Source of the DNA: RUG11462 sp045539315
Lineage (GTDB): Bacteria > Bacillota > Clostridia > Oscillospirales > Acutalibacteraceae
Direction of reading: 5' to 3'
DNA: 56,670 bases
Assembly (NCBI GenBank): GCA_045539315.1
Contig: JAZQFC010000021.1
Coordinates: 1-56,670, forward strand
The first letter of the stretch is position 1. Each line of letters opens with the position of its first letter. Below are positions 9,801-17,158 of the stretch, piece by piece. Made by a program: the position numbers and the translations under genes. The notes below the pieces were generated by a model. The model saw only the letters and a program-made list of their open reading frames with translations, was not told the origin of the DNA and did not search any database.

Positions 9801-9899
9801 GCGATACCTACAGAGCCTTCTTTTGGAAGAAGGTGGCTTTGCCGAAGGCAAAGACGGATGATGGACTAAACAACCCTATCGCTCATCATTCGCAAAAAA

Positions 9900-10595
9900 T
9901 TACAAAATGCTTTTGATTTCGCTTAAATGTGAAACTATGTAGTCAAGTTTTATTTCGTTTGGAATGGTTATATTTTTAGGGTTATAAAAGCAGGTTTTCA
10001 TACCAAAATTTATTCCCCCTGCCATATCCGAAGTGAGCGAATCGCCTATAATCATCATTTCATCAGGTTTGAAATTCTGCCCTAATTTTTTGTTTAGCCT
10101 ATCAAGACTAATTTCAAAAAACTCTTTCGATGGTTTTGAATGGCCTATGTCTTCAGAGATAAAAGAATCGGTAAAAAAGTCTGCCATTTTGCCTACTTTT
10201 AATCTGTTCATCTGTTGCAAATAAGGTCCGTTGCTAGCAGTACAAAGAATATATTTCTCGCTCAAATATTTTAGCAAATTGATAGCGCCATCTTCTTCAA
10301 TTGCGTTGTAAAAAAGCCTTGCGCGAAAATATTTTTCAAAAGCAATGCCGTCTGCTTCAACACCAAGAGCCTCAAAAATCATATTCCAACGAATTTTTTG
10401 CAACTGCGCAAGGTCGATTTCGCCATTCTCGATTTTGTGCCAAAGAGAAGTGTTGATTTTAGTAAAAGTTGCATACATTTCGTCTGTATATTCGCCGATA
10501 TTAAACTCTTTAAAACCGAGTTTCATCGATTCTTTAACATACTCATCAAAACTCAATAGCGTATTGTCAATATCAAATAAAATTACTTTTAACAT
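9900..10595 (-). CDS. HAD-family nucleotidase, YjjG-like
   Basis: This is a cytosolic HAD hydrolase resembling the YjjG family, which dephosphorylates non-canonical pyrimidine nucleotides. All four HAD motifs are visible in 231 residues: DIDNT at the N-terminus (nucleophile Asp), TASNG (motif II), the lysine in SKPSKEFF (motif III) and GDSLTSD (motif IV). The helical cap with LWHKIENGEI is YjjG-like. It starts 5 bases after the nitroreductase stop, so the two form an operon. The exact substrate is inferred. Confidence 0.85.
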   Translation of the reverse strand: MLKVILFDIDNTLLSFDEYVKESMKLGFKEFNIGEYTDEMYATFTKINTSLWHKIENGEIDLAQLQKIRWNMIFEALGVEADGIAFEKYFRARLFYNAIEEDGAINLLKYLSEKYILCTASNGPYLQQMNRLKVGKMADFFTDSFISEDIGHSKPSKEFFEISLDRLNKKLGQNFKPDEMMIIGDSLTSDMAGGINFGMKTCFYNPKNITIPNEIKLDYIVSHLSEIKSIL

Positions 10596-10600
10596 ACTTT

Positions 10601-11134
10601 TTATTCCCCAATAATTTTTGAAAGTTCATCAATACTCTTGCGAGTTTTATTGCGAAGTTTATCGTCCTCGTTTGCATAGCCGAGCGAAATCACAAGACGC
10701 ACATCGCCATCTATTTCGCAGATTTTTTTAATTTTTTCGCTATCAAGCCAACCCAAAATGCAACTGCCAAGACCAAGTTCGGTTGCCGCGCAAGTAATAA
10801 AAGCCGAGATAATGCCAATGTCAATTGAACGATAGTCATTACCTTTAACTTTAGCGCCAAGCGCCGCAGATTTCACATAAGGCTTTTCTGAAATTACAAT
10901 TTGCACAGGCGCATTGGCAGTAAATTTGTTCATTCCCATACCCATAGTCGCTTTTGCAACTTGCTTTGCCTTTTGACCTTTGCAAACGGTCAAAAAATAA
11001 GGTTGACCGTTACAAGCAGACGGAGCGAGTCTGGCATTTGCTAAAATTGCCTGTATTTTTTCGTTTTCAACTTGTTTTGTAGCGTCAAAATTTCTGCAAG
11101 ACTGACGATTAGCCGTAATAACTGAAAAATCCAT
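10601..11134 (-). CDS. Nitroreductase family protein
   Basis: An FMN-dependent oxidoreductase of the nitroreductase fold, 177 residues. The N-terminal RQSCRNFD is the usual R-S-x-R-x-[FY] flavin-contact motif. LAPSACNGQPY (about residue 36) and GIISAFITCAATELGLGSCILGW are the other conserved blocks. The physiological substrate cannot be deduced. The ribosome site AAAGGAGT lies 7 bases before the ATG, with a good promoter just upstream. The downstream HAD gene is probably translated from the same mRNA. Confidence 0.88.
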   Translation of the reverse strand: MDFSVITANRQSCRNFDATKQVENEKIQAILANARLAPSACNGQPYFLTVCKGQKAKQVAKATMGMGMNKFTANAPVQIVISEKPYVKSAALGAKVKGNDYRSIDIGIISAFITCAATELGLGSCILGWLDSEKIKKICEIDGDVRLVISLGYANEDDKLRNKTRKSIDELSKIIGE

Positions 11135-11164
11135 TAATAATACTCCTTTGTAATTTCTACATTA

Positions 11165-11193
11165 ATTATACCATAATATATTCATATAAACAA
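11165..11193 (-). promoter_or_regulatory. Promoter of nitroreductase-HAD operon
   Basis: On the minus strand a TTGTTT -35 (11188-11193) and a TATAAT -10 (11165-11170) are separated by 17 bp and lie about 30 bases before the start codon. Confidence 0.65.
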
Positions 11194-11195
11194 TA

Positions 11196-11220
11196 AAAAA
11201 GGCTTCAAAAGAAGCCTTTT
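11196..11220 (-). terminator. Terminator after the PQ-loop-like gene
   Basis: Stem GGCTTC (11201-11206) / GAAGCC (11211-11216) with an AAAA loop, flanked on both sides by A/T runs. It ends the minus-strand gene at 11223 and is near-symmetrical, so it could also work on the plus strand. Confidence 0.8.
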
Positions 11221-11222
11221 TA

Positions 11223-11519
11223 TTATTTGCTATTTTGTTTGTCTAATCTTTTGTTTCTAAAATAAAGAATTATATCAAGACTAACCATAAAAATATTTAA
11301 AAAGTAGAAAAATAAAACATACCATTTTTGTGAAAACGATGCCATATACGCCTCGTTTGCAAATTTTGAGGCAATACCTGCTATGTAGCCAAAGAAAATA
11401 AGCAACATAAACGCCAAACTTTTGCCCTTTGCAGTTCTCGCTTTGTAAGATTTAATAACATTCATTGGCCAAGACGCGCCAAAAGATAAAATCATAATAA
11501 TTTCTAATATTTCTGCCAT
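11223..11519 (-). CDS. Small membrane protein, PQ-loop/SemiSWEET-like
   Basis: 98 residues with three predicted membrane helices (about 4-20, 36-55, 68-88). FGASWPMNVIKSYKARTAKGKS resembles a PQ-loop motif (the classic proline-glutamine is replaced by P-M/N), followed by a second helix as in half-SWEET proteins, which dimerise to move small solutes such as sugars. Transport function is inferred only from this motif. It stands alone between two terminators, with a GGAG site before the ATG. Confidence 0.6.
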   Translation of the reverse strand: MAEILEIIMILSFGASWPMNVIKSYKARTAKGKSLAFMLLIFFGYIAGIASKFANEAYMASFSQKWYVLFFYFLNIFMVSLDIILYFRNKRLDKQNSK

Positions 11520-11662
11520 ATTTACTCTCCTGAATTTTAATACGCTAACATTCTATCACATCTGCTTTGTTTTTGCAATATGAAAATTAGCGCCGTTTGT
11601 CCTTCTTATCGGACACCAAAGGCAATATAATGTAATTGTAATATAAAAAAAGGAGAAAACTT

Positions 11663-11887
11663 ATGGGTATTTTTGAAGACATTTTTGATTTTAACAACGA
11701 TGGCGAGTTAGATTTTGCGGAGCAAACAGCGGCGTATGGCGCATATATGCAGATGGTAGATTCGAGCAAACAAGATGAGATAGAATCTGCAGGAATCGAT
11801 ATGTCAGATTTCGAGTTTATGGACGATTATGAGCGAGAAGTGGCGCTTGAAGAAGCAGGTCTAGACCCAACTGATTTTGATTTTTAA
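11663..11887 (+). CDS. Small acidic protein with one EF-hand-like loop
   Basis: 74 residues, strongly acidic. FDFNNDGELDFAEQ near residue 9 has the spacing of a calcium-binding EF-hand loop (D-x-N-x-D-G-x-L-x-F-x-E). The C-terminus repeats ASP/GLU-rich segments ending in DPTDFDF. No signal peptide or membrane segment is present. AAAGGAG precedes the ATG and a TATAAT box lies at 11626-11631, although no good -35 is seen. It is monocistronic, with a terminator following. Whether it binds calcium is not shown. Confidence 0.75.
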   Translation: MGIFEDIFDFNNDGELDFAEQTAAYGAYMQMVDSSKQDEIESAGIDMSDFEFMDDYEREVALEEAGLDPTDFDF

Positions 11888-11917
11888 GTTTTATGTTCAT
11901 ACAACCCCCTTTTAACT

Positions 11918-11956
11918 AATAGCCGTCAAGTTTTATCTTGTCGGCTATTGGTTTTT
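11918..11956 (+). terminator. Terminator after the EF-hand-like gene
   Basis: A 13-bp stem (11918-11930 with 11937-11949, one mismatch) with a TTTTAT loop and a T-rich tail. The tail continues directly into the repeated promoter element at 11946-11972. Confidence 0.8.
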
Positions 11957-11992
11957 ATAAGTGTTGAAGAAATTTGTTGAATGTGGTATGAT
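11946..11992 (+). promoter_or_regulatory. Promoter of darT-NADAR, with duplicated element
   Basis: A -35 TTGAAG (11964-11969) and -10 TATGAT (11987-11992) are spaced by 17 bp. The 27 bases at 11946-11972 are identical to 13705-13731, where they again carry the -35 box of the next promoter. Each copy directly follows a hairpin. Confidence 0.65.
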
Positions 11993-12042
11993 AATACTAT
12001 GAAAGTTTAGTTTTTGTGATGTGGATACGAGGGGGTAAAGCT

Positions 12043-12945
12043 ATGGAATGGTCAAAATACAAACTTAAAACAACATTTGTTGCTAATGTCCATTATAAAA
12101 CAGCAAAAGGTGTGTTTAGGGGTAAAATACGCGATTTCTATCTTTATCAAGATATTTTATTCGCGTCTATTGAATTAACGAATGGTAGAAAAACTAGAAT
12201 CATCAACTTGGAAAAACGCATACAAAACAATGTTGTTGAAATTCTAAACTATTCTGGCGATTTTATTGAATACATTAAAAACGGCCAAAAGAAAGAATAC
12301 ATTGAACATCAAGAGAAAGATGACATTGAAGAGATTATGAATTTTTTGGCCGAACGAGGTGTTAAATATCTTGTTCATTTTACTCGTGTTGAAAATGTGC
12401 CAAGCATCTTAAAGCATGGATTGTGCTCAAGAAATTATTGTATTGAAAACAATATACCTTTCATTTGTTCAGATGAAGAAAGATATGATAAATGGAAAAG
12501 ATGGAGTTCTTTTTCAATAGAATTTCCTAATTATCAAATGTTTTATAAAAAGCGTGTAGAATATGGAGATAAGTTTGCAGTTTTATTAATAGACGCATTA
12601 GTTTTAAGATTGTTTAGTTTAAAACATAGAAGGTTTTTCAAAACAAACGCTGCTGCTAACAAGTTTGCTTTTGGTGTTCATTGTAATGATTTAGAGCAAA
12701 TGTTTGCTGATGAAGAATTACGGGAGCAACAAAATATTCCACACCAATACACAACTGACCCACAAGCGGAAATTATGTTAAAAGGTAAAATACCCGTAGA
12801 ATATATTAAACAAATTCACTTAAATCGAGCAGATGTTCATTATAATTTATTTCAAACAATAGAATCAAAAGATTTGCTTTGTCTTAACAGAGAACTTTTT
12901 GATTATAGAATAGATTATAAATATTGGCAAAAAAAGGAGAACTAA
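12043..12945 (+). CDS. darT: DarT-like DNA/RNA ADP-ribosyltransferase toxin
   Basis: DarT toxins use NAD+ to ADP-ribosylate bases in nucleic acid and block replication. The 300-residue protein has the DUF4433/DarT core from about residue 100: HFTRVENVPSILKHGL (NAD-site His near 112), the SFSIEFPNYQMF segment and QAEIMLKGKIPVEYI, whose Glu (about 243) matches the catalytic glutamate. The first ~95 residues are an extra beta-rich extension absent from minimal DarT. The start at 12043 is chosen over 12016 because GAGGGGGT lies 6 bases upstream. It is followed after one base by its NADAR partner. Confidence 0.88.
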   Translation: MEWSKYKLKTTFVANVHYKTAKGVFRGKIRDFYLYQDILFASIELTNGRKTRIINLEKRIQNNVVEILNYSGDFIEYIKNGQKKEYIEHQEKDDIEEIMNFLAERGVKYLVHFTRVENVPSILKHGLCSRNYCIENNIPFICSDEERYDKWKRWSSFSIEFPNYQMFYKKRVEYGDKFAVLLIDALVLRLFSLKHRRFFKTNAAANKFAFGVHCNDLEQMFADEELREQQNIPHQYTTDPQAEIMLKGKIPVEYIKQIHLNRADVHYNLFQTIESKDLLCLNRELFDYRIDYKYWQKKEN

Positions 12946-12946
12946 A

Positions 12947-13639
12947 ATGGCTAAAAGACCTATTTTTCTTGCAAAAGATATACCGCCGTTTTTTGAAGAA
13001 AAAATAATTGAATTTGAATTTCACAATGGGTTTTCAAAGGTTCAAAAACAAAAAAGCATAAATTCTTTGCATAAAGCCGCGAAAAACACCGATTTGAATT
13101 TAAATATATTAGAGGTATCAAACGCTTCTTTAAATTCATTAGGAAAAAATCTTAGCGCATTTAACCTTACTATCATTTATGAAGGCAAAGGGCCGTTTTC
13201 TGTTGAATCTGCTTTTCAATCAAGCAAGGTGTTTGAGTTTGGCGGACCGTACTTGGATTTATTAGTTGAACCGTCTTATATATCAAAAAAAGATGAACGG
13301 TTAAAGAAAAGTGGCAAAATTATTTCGTTTAAATTTTTTGGAAAAGATATTTCAAGTGAACCCAAAACACTCTTCTATGATTGGCTTTATATAAACGCGT
13401 TGAATCAACATACTGAGCTTCATAAAGAATTATTAAATTACAATTCTTTTACAGATATAGAATTTAATCCAAATAAATCCTTGAATTGTCAAGCGCGTTC
13501 AGTTGCAATTTTTGTTTCGTTAAAAAAGCAAGGATTAATTAACGAAGCTTTAAGAAGTGTTGAAGAGTTCAAAAAAATTGTGCGTTACAATGAAGAAGAA
13601 ACTGAAATAATATCACAAGGTTCGCTTTTTGACATATAA
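12947..13639 (+). CDS. DarT-associated NADAR-like antitoxin
   Basis: NADAR-fold antitoxins reverse DarT-type ADP-ribosylation of guanine bases. The 230-residue protein has SVESAFQSSKVF (about 84-95), which matches the NADAR active-site block (S-V-E-x-A-[FY]-Q-x-x-K), and EPKTLFYDWLYINAL further on. It starts one base after darT with AAAAGGAG. The last residues are QGSLFDI, an unstructured-looking tail matching the bacterial sliding-clamp-binding consensus Q-x-[SD]-L-F. A decayed homologue of its C-terminus lies in the island at 23842-23985. The family assignment is from motifs and genetic context. Confidence 0.8.
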   Translation: MAKRPIFLAKDIPPFFEEKIIEFEFHNGFSKVQKQKSINSLHKAAKNTDLNLNILEVSNASLNSLGKNLSAFNLTIIYEGKGPFSVESAFQSSKVFEFGGPYLDLLVEPSYISKKDERLKKSGKIISFKFFGKDISSEPKTLFYDWLYINALNQHTELHKELLNYNSFTDIEFNPNKSLNCQARSVAIFVSLKKQGLINEALRSVEEFKKIVRYNEEETEIISQGSLFDI

Positions 13640-13704
13640 AACACTAATATAACCACTTTGTTGCAACTCGATAGGTATTCGGAAACCTATTGACTTAAGC
13701 AACT

Positions 13705-13751
13705 TATTGGTTTTTATAAGTGTTGAAGAAAATGAAAATATATGGTATAAT
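13705..13751 (+). promoter_or_regulatory. Promoter of the PAS gene, second copy of the 27-base element
   Basis: A TTGAAG -35 (13723-13728) lies 17 bp before a TATAAT -10 (13746-13751). The 27 bases 13705-13731 duplicate 11946-11972. A short hairpin, ATAGGTATTCGGAAACCTAT, precedes the element. Confidence 0.7.
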
Positions 13752-13782
13752 CTATTTATAAATTCAAGGAGTAAATTTAGCA

Positions 13783-14139
13783 ATGGAACTTTCAATGTTT
13801 TTTAAAAGCGTTATCGACCAAGATACAGCGCCTGTTGTGATTTGCGATTTGGAGCATACCATAATTTATATGAATCCTGCTTCTGTTTCTCGTTATCATA
13901 GGGATTTGACAGGCAAAAGCCTTAAAGACTGCCACAATGCCGAGTCAAACAAGAAAATTGAGCGAGTGGTTAGTTGGTTTAAAGAGAATAAGGAGAATAA
14001 TATTGTTTATACTTCTCGCAATGATAAAGAAAACAAAGATGTTTATATGGTGGCGCTTCGAGACAATTCAGGCGCACTAATCGGTTACTATGAAAAACAC
14101 GAATACAGAAACCAAGAAACTAAAGATATTTTAAGATAG
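13783..14139 (+). CDS. Single-domain PAS protein
   Basis: 118 residues, essentially one PAS fold (about 10-100) beginning APVVICDLEHTIIYMNPASVSRYHRDLTGKS. No kinase, GGDEF or helix-turn-helix output domain is attached, so it is a stand-alone sensor or ligand-binding domain. The family is common in Clostridia, but its ligand is not deducible here. The ribosome site AAGGAG is 11 bases before the ATG. The 76-residue membrane protein starts 10 bases downstream and is probably co-transcribed. Confidence 0.8.
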   Translation: MELSMFFKSVIDQDTAPVVICDLEHTIIYMNPASVSRYHRDLTGKSLKDCHNAESNKKIERVVSWFKENKENNIVYTSRNDKENKDVYMVALRDNSGALIGYYEKHEYRNQETKDILR

Positions 14140-14149
14140 GAGAAATATT

Positions 14150-14380
14150 ATGAAAAGCAAGAAAAAGTTTTTAACTGTAATTATTATTGTATTAATTCTT
14201 ATATTGTTAATTCCTATACCAATGAGATTAAAAGATGGCGGTTCAGTAAAATATAAAGCAATATTATATGAGATAACAGATGTTAAAATGCTAAATCCTG
14301 ATACGGAATCTGAAAAGGCATACCTTGAAGGAATAACTGTTGAAGTATTAGGAATGGAAATCTATAATAATGTAAAATAA
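14150..14380 (+). CDS. Small membrane-anchored protein of unknown function
   Basis: 76 residues: a lysine-rich start, one membrane helix (about 6-24) and a short extracytoplasmic tail beginning IPIPMRLKDGGSVKYKAILY. The tail pattern (PMRLKDGG, then Y-K-A-[IV]-L-Y, ending E-[IV]-L-G-[MI]-E) recurs in small Clostridia proteins in my recollection, without a known role. GGAG precedes the ATG, and a strong terminator follows the stop. Confidence 0.72.
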   Translation: MKSKKKFLTVIIIVLILILLIPIPMRLKDGGSVKYKAILYEITDVKMLNPDTESEKAYLEGITVEVLGMEIYNNVK

Positions 14381-14382
14381 AA

Positions 14383-14412
14383 AGCCGAGATGAATTTTCA
14401 TCTCGGCTTTTT
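14383..14412 (+). terminator. Bidirectional terminator between convergent genes
   Basis: An 11-bp perfect stem AGCCGAGATGA / TCATCTCGGCT with an ATTT loop and A/T tails on both sides. It serves the plus-strand PAS unit and the minus-strand AraC gene ending at 14422. Confidence 0.9.
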
Positions 14413-14421
14413 ATATATTGA

Positions 14422-15270
14422 TTAAACATTTTGGCTTTTATGGTTGTTTGCGCGAAAATCAATAGGACTTGTTCCTATGTGTTTTTTAAAAACTCGCGAA
14501 AAATAAGAATAACTTTGGTATCCTAAAAGTTCAGAAATTTCATTTAAACTATAGGTGCTAAAAAGCAAAAGTTCTTGCGCTTTTTTCAAACGAAATTCGA
14601 TTATATATTGCGCCGGTGTAAGACCGGTGCTTTTTTTGAACTCTCTTATGAGATGGTTAGTTGAAATAGAAAACTTTTTCGCAATATCGTTTATAACAAA
14701 TGCTTCTTGTGGCGTTGCATGAAAATCGCCTATTATTTGTTCAATTAAGTTATTTGGTTTGTTTATAAAATTTAAATTTGAAACAGAACGACTCATAAGA
14801 GAAAGAATAGTAATTAATAATCCTGAACAAACCTGCTCATAAAAAGGATTTTTTTGACCAAACTCATGGCATAGCCTATATAGTAGTTGTTCTATATCTA
14901 CTCTATCAATATTGAGTTTTAAAACATTGATGTTGTCTAAATTTAATGAATCTATAAGTTCTTTGCAATATGTTCCATTAAAATGAATCCAGTAATTTAT
15001 AGCGTTATCTTTTTTCAAAAAATGATAGTTTTGCACTTCGGCAGGATGAAAAATAAACGCTTGTTTTTCTTTAATAATATGTTCCTTATTATTGATGGTA
15101 ACATATCCTTTGCCTTTTGCTATATAGATTAAAAGATAGTCTGTGCGCCCGTTTGGTCTTAAAATATGATAGTCTTTATCATTAAGTAGCAATGTTCCGC
15201 AGTTGTTTATGCGCAAATGTGAGTTTGTAGGAATATCTGAAGAATAGTATTCAGGAGCCGATTTTTGCAT
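14422..15270 (-). CDS. AraC-family transcriptional regulator
   Basis: 282 residues. The N-terminal cupin-like sensing domain (about 20-150) includes the typical HPAEVQNYHF segment. The C-terminal pair of helix-turn-helix motifs (about 180-275) ends with LNEISELLGYQSYSYFSRVFKKHIGTSPIDFR, the AraC signature. It is divergent from the GH123-like/NagB-like operon across a 128-base gap and probably regulates it in response to a sugar. AAAGGAAA precedes the ATG. Confidence 0.9.
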   Translation of the reverse strand: MQKSAPEYYSSDIPTNSHLRINNCGTLLLNDKDYHILRPNGRTDYLLIYIAKGKGYVTINNKEHIIKEKQAFIFHPAEVQNYHFLKKDNAINYWIHFNGTYCKELIDSLNLDNINVLKLNIDRVDIEQLLYRLCHEFGQKNPFYEQVCSGLLITILSLMSRSVSNLNFINKPNNLIEQIIGDFHATPQEAFVINDIAKKFSISTNHLIREFKKSTGLTPAQYIIEFRLKKAQELLLFSTYSLNEISELLGYQSYSYFSRVFKKHIGTSPIDFRANNHKSQNV

Positions 15271-15398
15271 AATAAAAATTTCCTTTTATATTTTTTGTTC
15301 AAAACAAGGGTGATTTTGTGCATATACTTTTAACTATTTTGCAATTATAATTATATTAGCAATAAAAAAAGAAGTCAATAAAAATTTTAAAAAAGGTA
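15271..15398. promoter_or_regulatory. Divergent control region of araC-type gene and GH123-like operon
   Basis: 128 AT-rich bases. A TATAAT box for the plus strand lies at 15346-15351 but has no well-placed -35, as expected for an activator-dependent promoter. No clear operator repeat could be identified by eye. Confidence 0.5.
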
Positions 15399-17156
15399 GT
15401 GCGTAAGATAGAAACAGCAAAAAAAGAGTTAGAAACAATACTTCTTTCTTCGCTTGAAAAGGTTTTTCCTGATGAAATCAAAGGCAAGGCGCTTAAAACG
15501 TCAACCATGCTGCAAAACGAGCCTTTTTCTTTTCAAATAGCGTTCAAAAGCGTAGGCAACAAACCGTTATTGCCTTTGTATGTAAAGGTAGATAGTGATT
15601 TAGATATTTGTTATTTATCTGAATATCTTGTTGGCTATGTGCCGTTAACAAGGGCTACATATATGAATACTGATGAGTTTTATGAGCGCAAAACACCAGG
15701 GCTTTATCCCGATATGCTTTTAAAACGCAAAACCAATGCAAAAATAAGCGATGATGGATCTTGGGGACATAGATGGTTTGAACAAGAGCAAGAGCATTTA
15801 ATTAATGCTTCTAATGATTCCTATCAGTCGCTTTGGTTTACGGTAAATGAACACGGAGAAAACCTTACGCCAGGTAAGTATAACATAACAGTTTCTTTTT
15901 ATAATGCGCTTAATAAGGAATGTGTTGCAACTGAAAGTATTGAACTTGAAATCGTTGGCGCAAACTTGCCAAAACAAGAGTTTATATACACTTGTTGGTT
16001 TCATTATGATTGCATTGCAGATTTGTATAATGTTGAGGTTTTTTCAAACAGGCATTTTGAGATAATCCGCTCTTTTCTTTTAGAAGCGTCAAAAACAGGT
16101 ATGAATATGATTTTATTGCCTGCATTTACTCCGCCGCTTGATATACCAGTTGGCAAAGAAAGAAAAACAGTTCAACTTGTAAAAATTACAGTGGAAAACG
16201 GAAAGTATAGTTTTGATTTTTCGTTAATGGAAAGATTTGTTTTGTTATGCAAAGAGTGTGGTTTTGAGCATTTTGAGCATAATCATTTATTCACGCAATG
16301 GGGTGCAAAACACGCTCCGAAAATTATGGCAACAGTTGATGGTGAATACAAAAAACTTTTTGGCTGGGAAACTGATGCTAAAGGTGAAGAATATACTGAA
16401 TTTTTAAAATGTTATCTTCGCGAATTAAAGAAATTCTTAAAAAGTGTGGGTATAGATAAAAACATTCTTTTTCACATTTCTGATGAGCCTCAAGATGAGC
16501 ATTTTTCTTATTATGAGAATGCTCGAAAGGTGGTTGAGAGCGAACTTGCAGAATACAAAATCGGAGATGCTTTATCACATTTTAAATTTTATGAAAACAA
16601 AAGCGTAAAACTGCCTATCGTTGATATTGCTTCTAATGAGGTTGATAAATTTATTAAAAATTGTGAAGATTTTTGGGTTTATTATACGGGCGGACCACAG
16701 ATTGGCGAGGGTTATTCTAACCGTATGATATCGGCTACCTCGGCGAGAAACAGAGTGTTAGGTATGCAAATTTATGTTAGCAATGCAAAAGGTTTTCTGC
16801 ATTGGGGCTATAATTATTATTACGATGTTTTAAGCCATGGAATTTTTAATCCTACATATAATCCTTGCGGATATGGTCAGTTAATGGGCGCAGGAGCCGG
16901 CACAACTTTTGTTGTTTATCCTGATATTAGCGGTAAAGCTATTCCGTCTTTGAGAATGAAGGTTTTTTATGAAGGATTAAACGATTATAGAGCATTGAAA
17001 AAATTAGAAACTTTAATAGGGCGTACTGCCACACTCGACTTCATTAAGAGGTGTGTAGGAGAAGTGAATTTTAAATATTGCCCAACGAATTCTGAACTTT
17101 TTGAGTTTAGGCAAAAATTAAACAAAGAAATTTTAAAACATATAAAAGGAGAATAA
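15399..17156 (+). CDS. GH123-like glycoside hydrolase (DUF4091)
   Basis: 585 residues without a signal peptide. GH123 enzymes are retaining beta-N-acetylgalactosaminidases using substrate assistance with a D-E pair; here the pair is in FHISDEPQDEH (about residue 360). The C-terminal MKVFYEGLNDYRALKKLE is the DUF4091 hallmark. The N-terminal ~190 residues form a beta-sandwich. A cytosolic site implies action on imported oligosaccharide. GTG 15399 is only 2-3 bases after AAAAAAGG; an ATA codon at 15408 would have better spacing, so the start is uncertain. The NagB-like gene follows after 2 bases. Confidence 0.8.
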   Translation: MRKIETAKKELETILLSSLEKVFPDEIKGKALKTSTMLQNEPFSFQIAFKSVGNKPLLPLYVKVDSDLDICYLSEYLVGYVPLTRATYMNTDEFYERKTPGLYPDMLLKRKTNAKISDDGSWGHRWFEQEQEHLINASNDSYQSLWFTVNEHGENLTPGKYNITVSFYNALNKECVATESIELEIVGANLPKQEFIYTCWFHYDCIADLYNVEVFSNRHFEIIRSFLLEASKTGMNMILLPAFTPPLDIPVGKERKTVQLVKITVENGKYSFDFSLMERFVLLCKECGFEHFEHNHLFTQWGAKHAPKIMATVDGEYKKLFGWETDAKGEEYTEFLKCYLRELKKFLKSVGIDKNILFHISDEPQDEHFSYYENARKVVESELAEYKIGDALSHFKFYENKSVKLPIVDIASNEVDKFIKNCEDFWVYYTGGPQIGEGYSNRMISATSARNRVLGMQIYVSNAKGFLHWGYNYYYDVLSHGIFNPTYNPCGYGQLMGAGAGTTFVVYPDISGKAIPSLRMKVFYEGLNDYRALKKLETLIGRTATLDFIKRCVGEVNFKYCPTNSELFEFRQKLNKEILKHIKGE

Positions 17157-17158
17157 AC

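Noticed and set aside
9600..9869. Open frame of 89 codons in the repeat block
   Set aside because: It is built from dispersed repeats and has no ribosome site.
11598..11615. TGTCC ... GGACA palindrome upstream of the EF-hand-like gene as an operator
   Set aside because: Five-base arms are too short to distinguish from chance without comparative data.
11587..11769. Minus-strand frame of 60 codons over the EF-hand-like gene
   Set aside because: It is antisense to a gene with a good ribosome site, a -10 box and a terminator.
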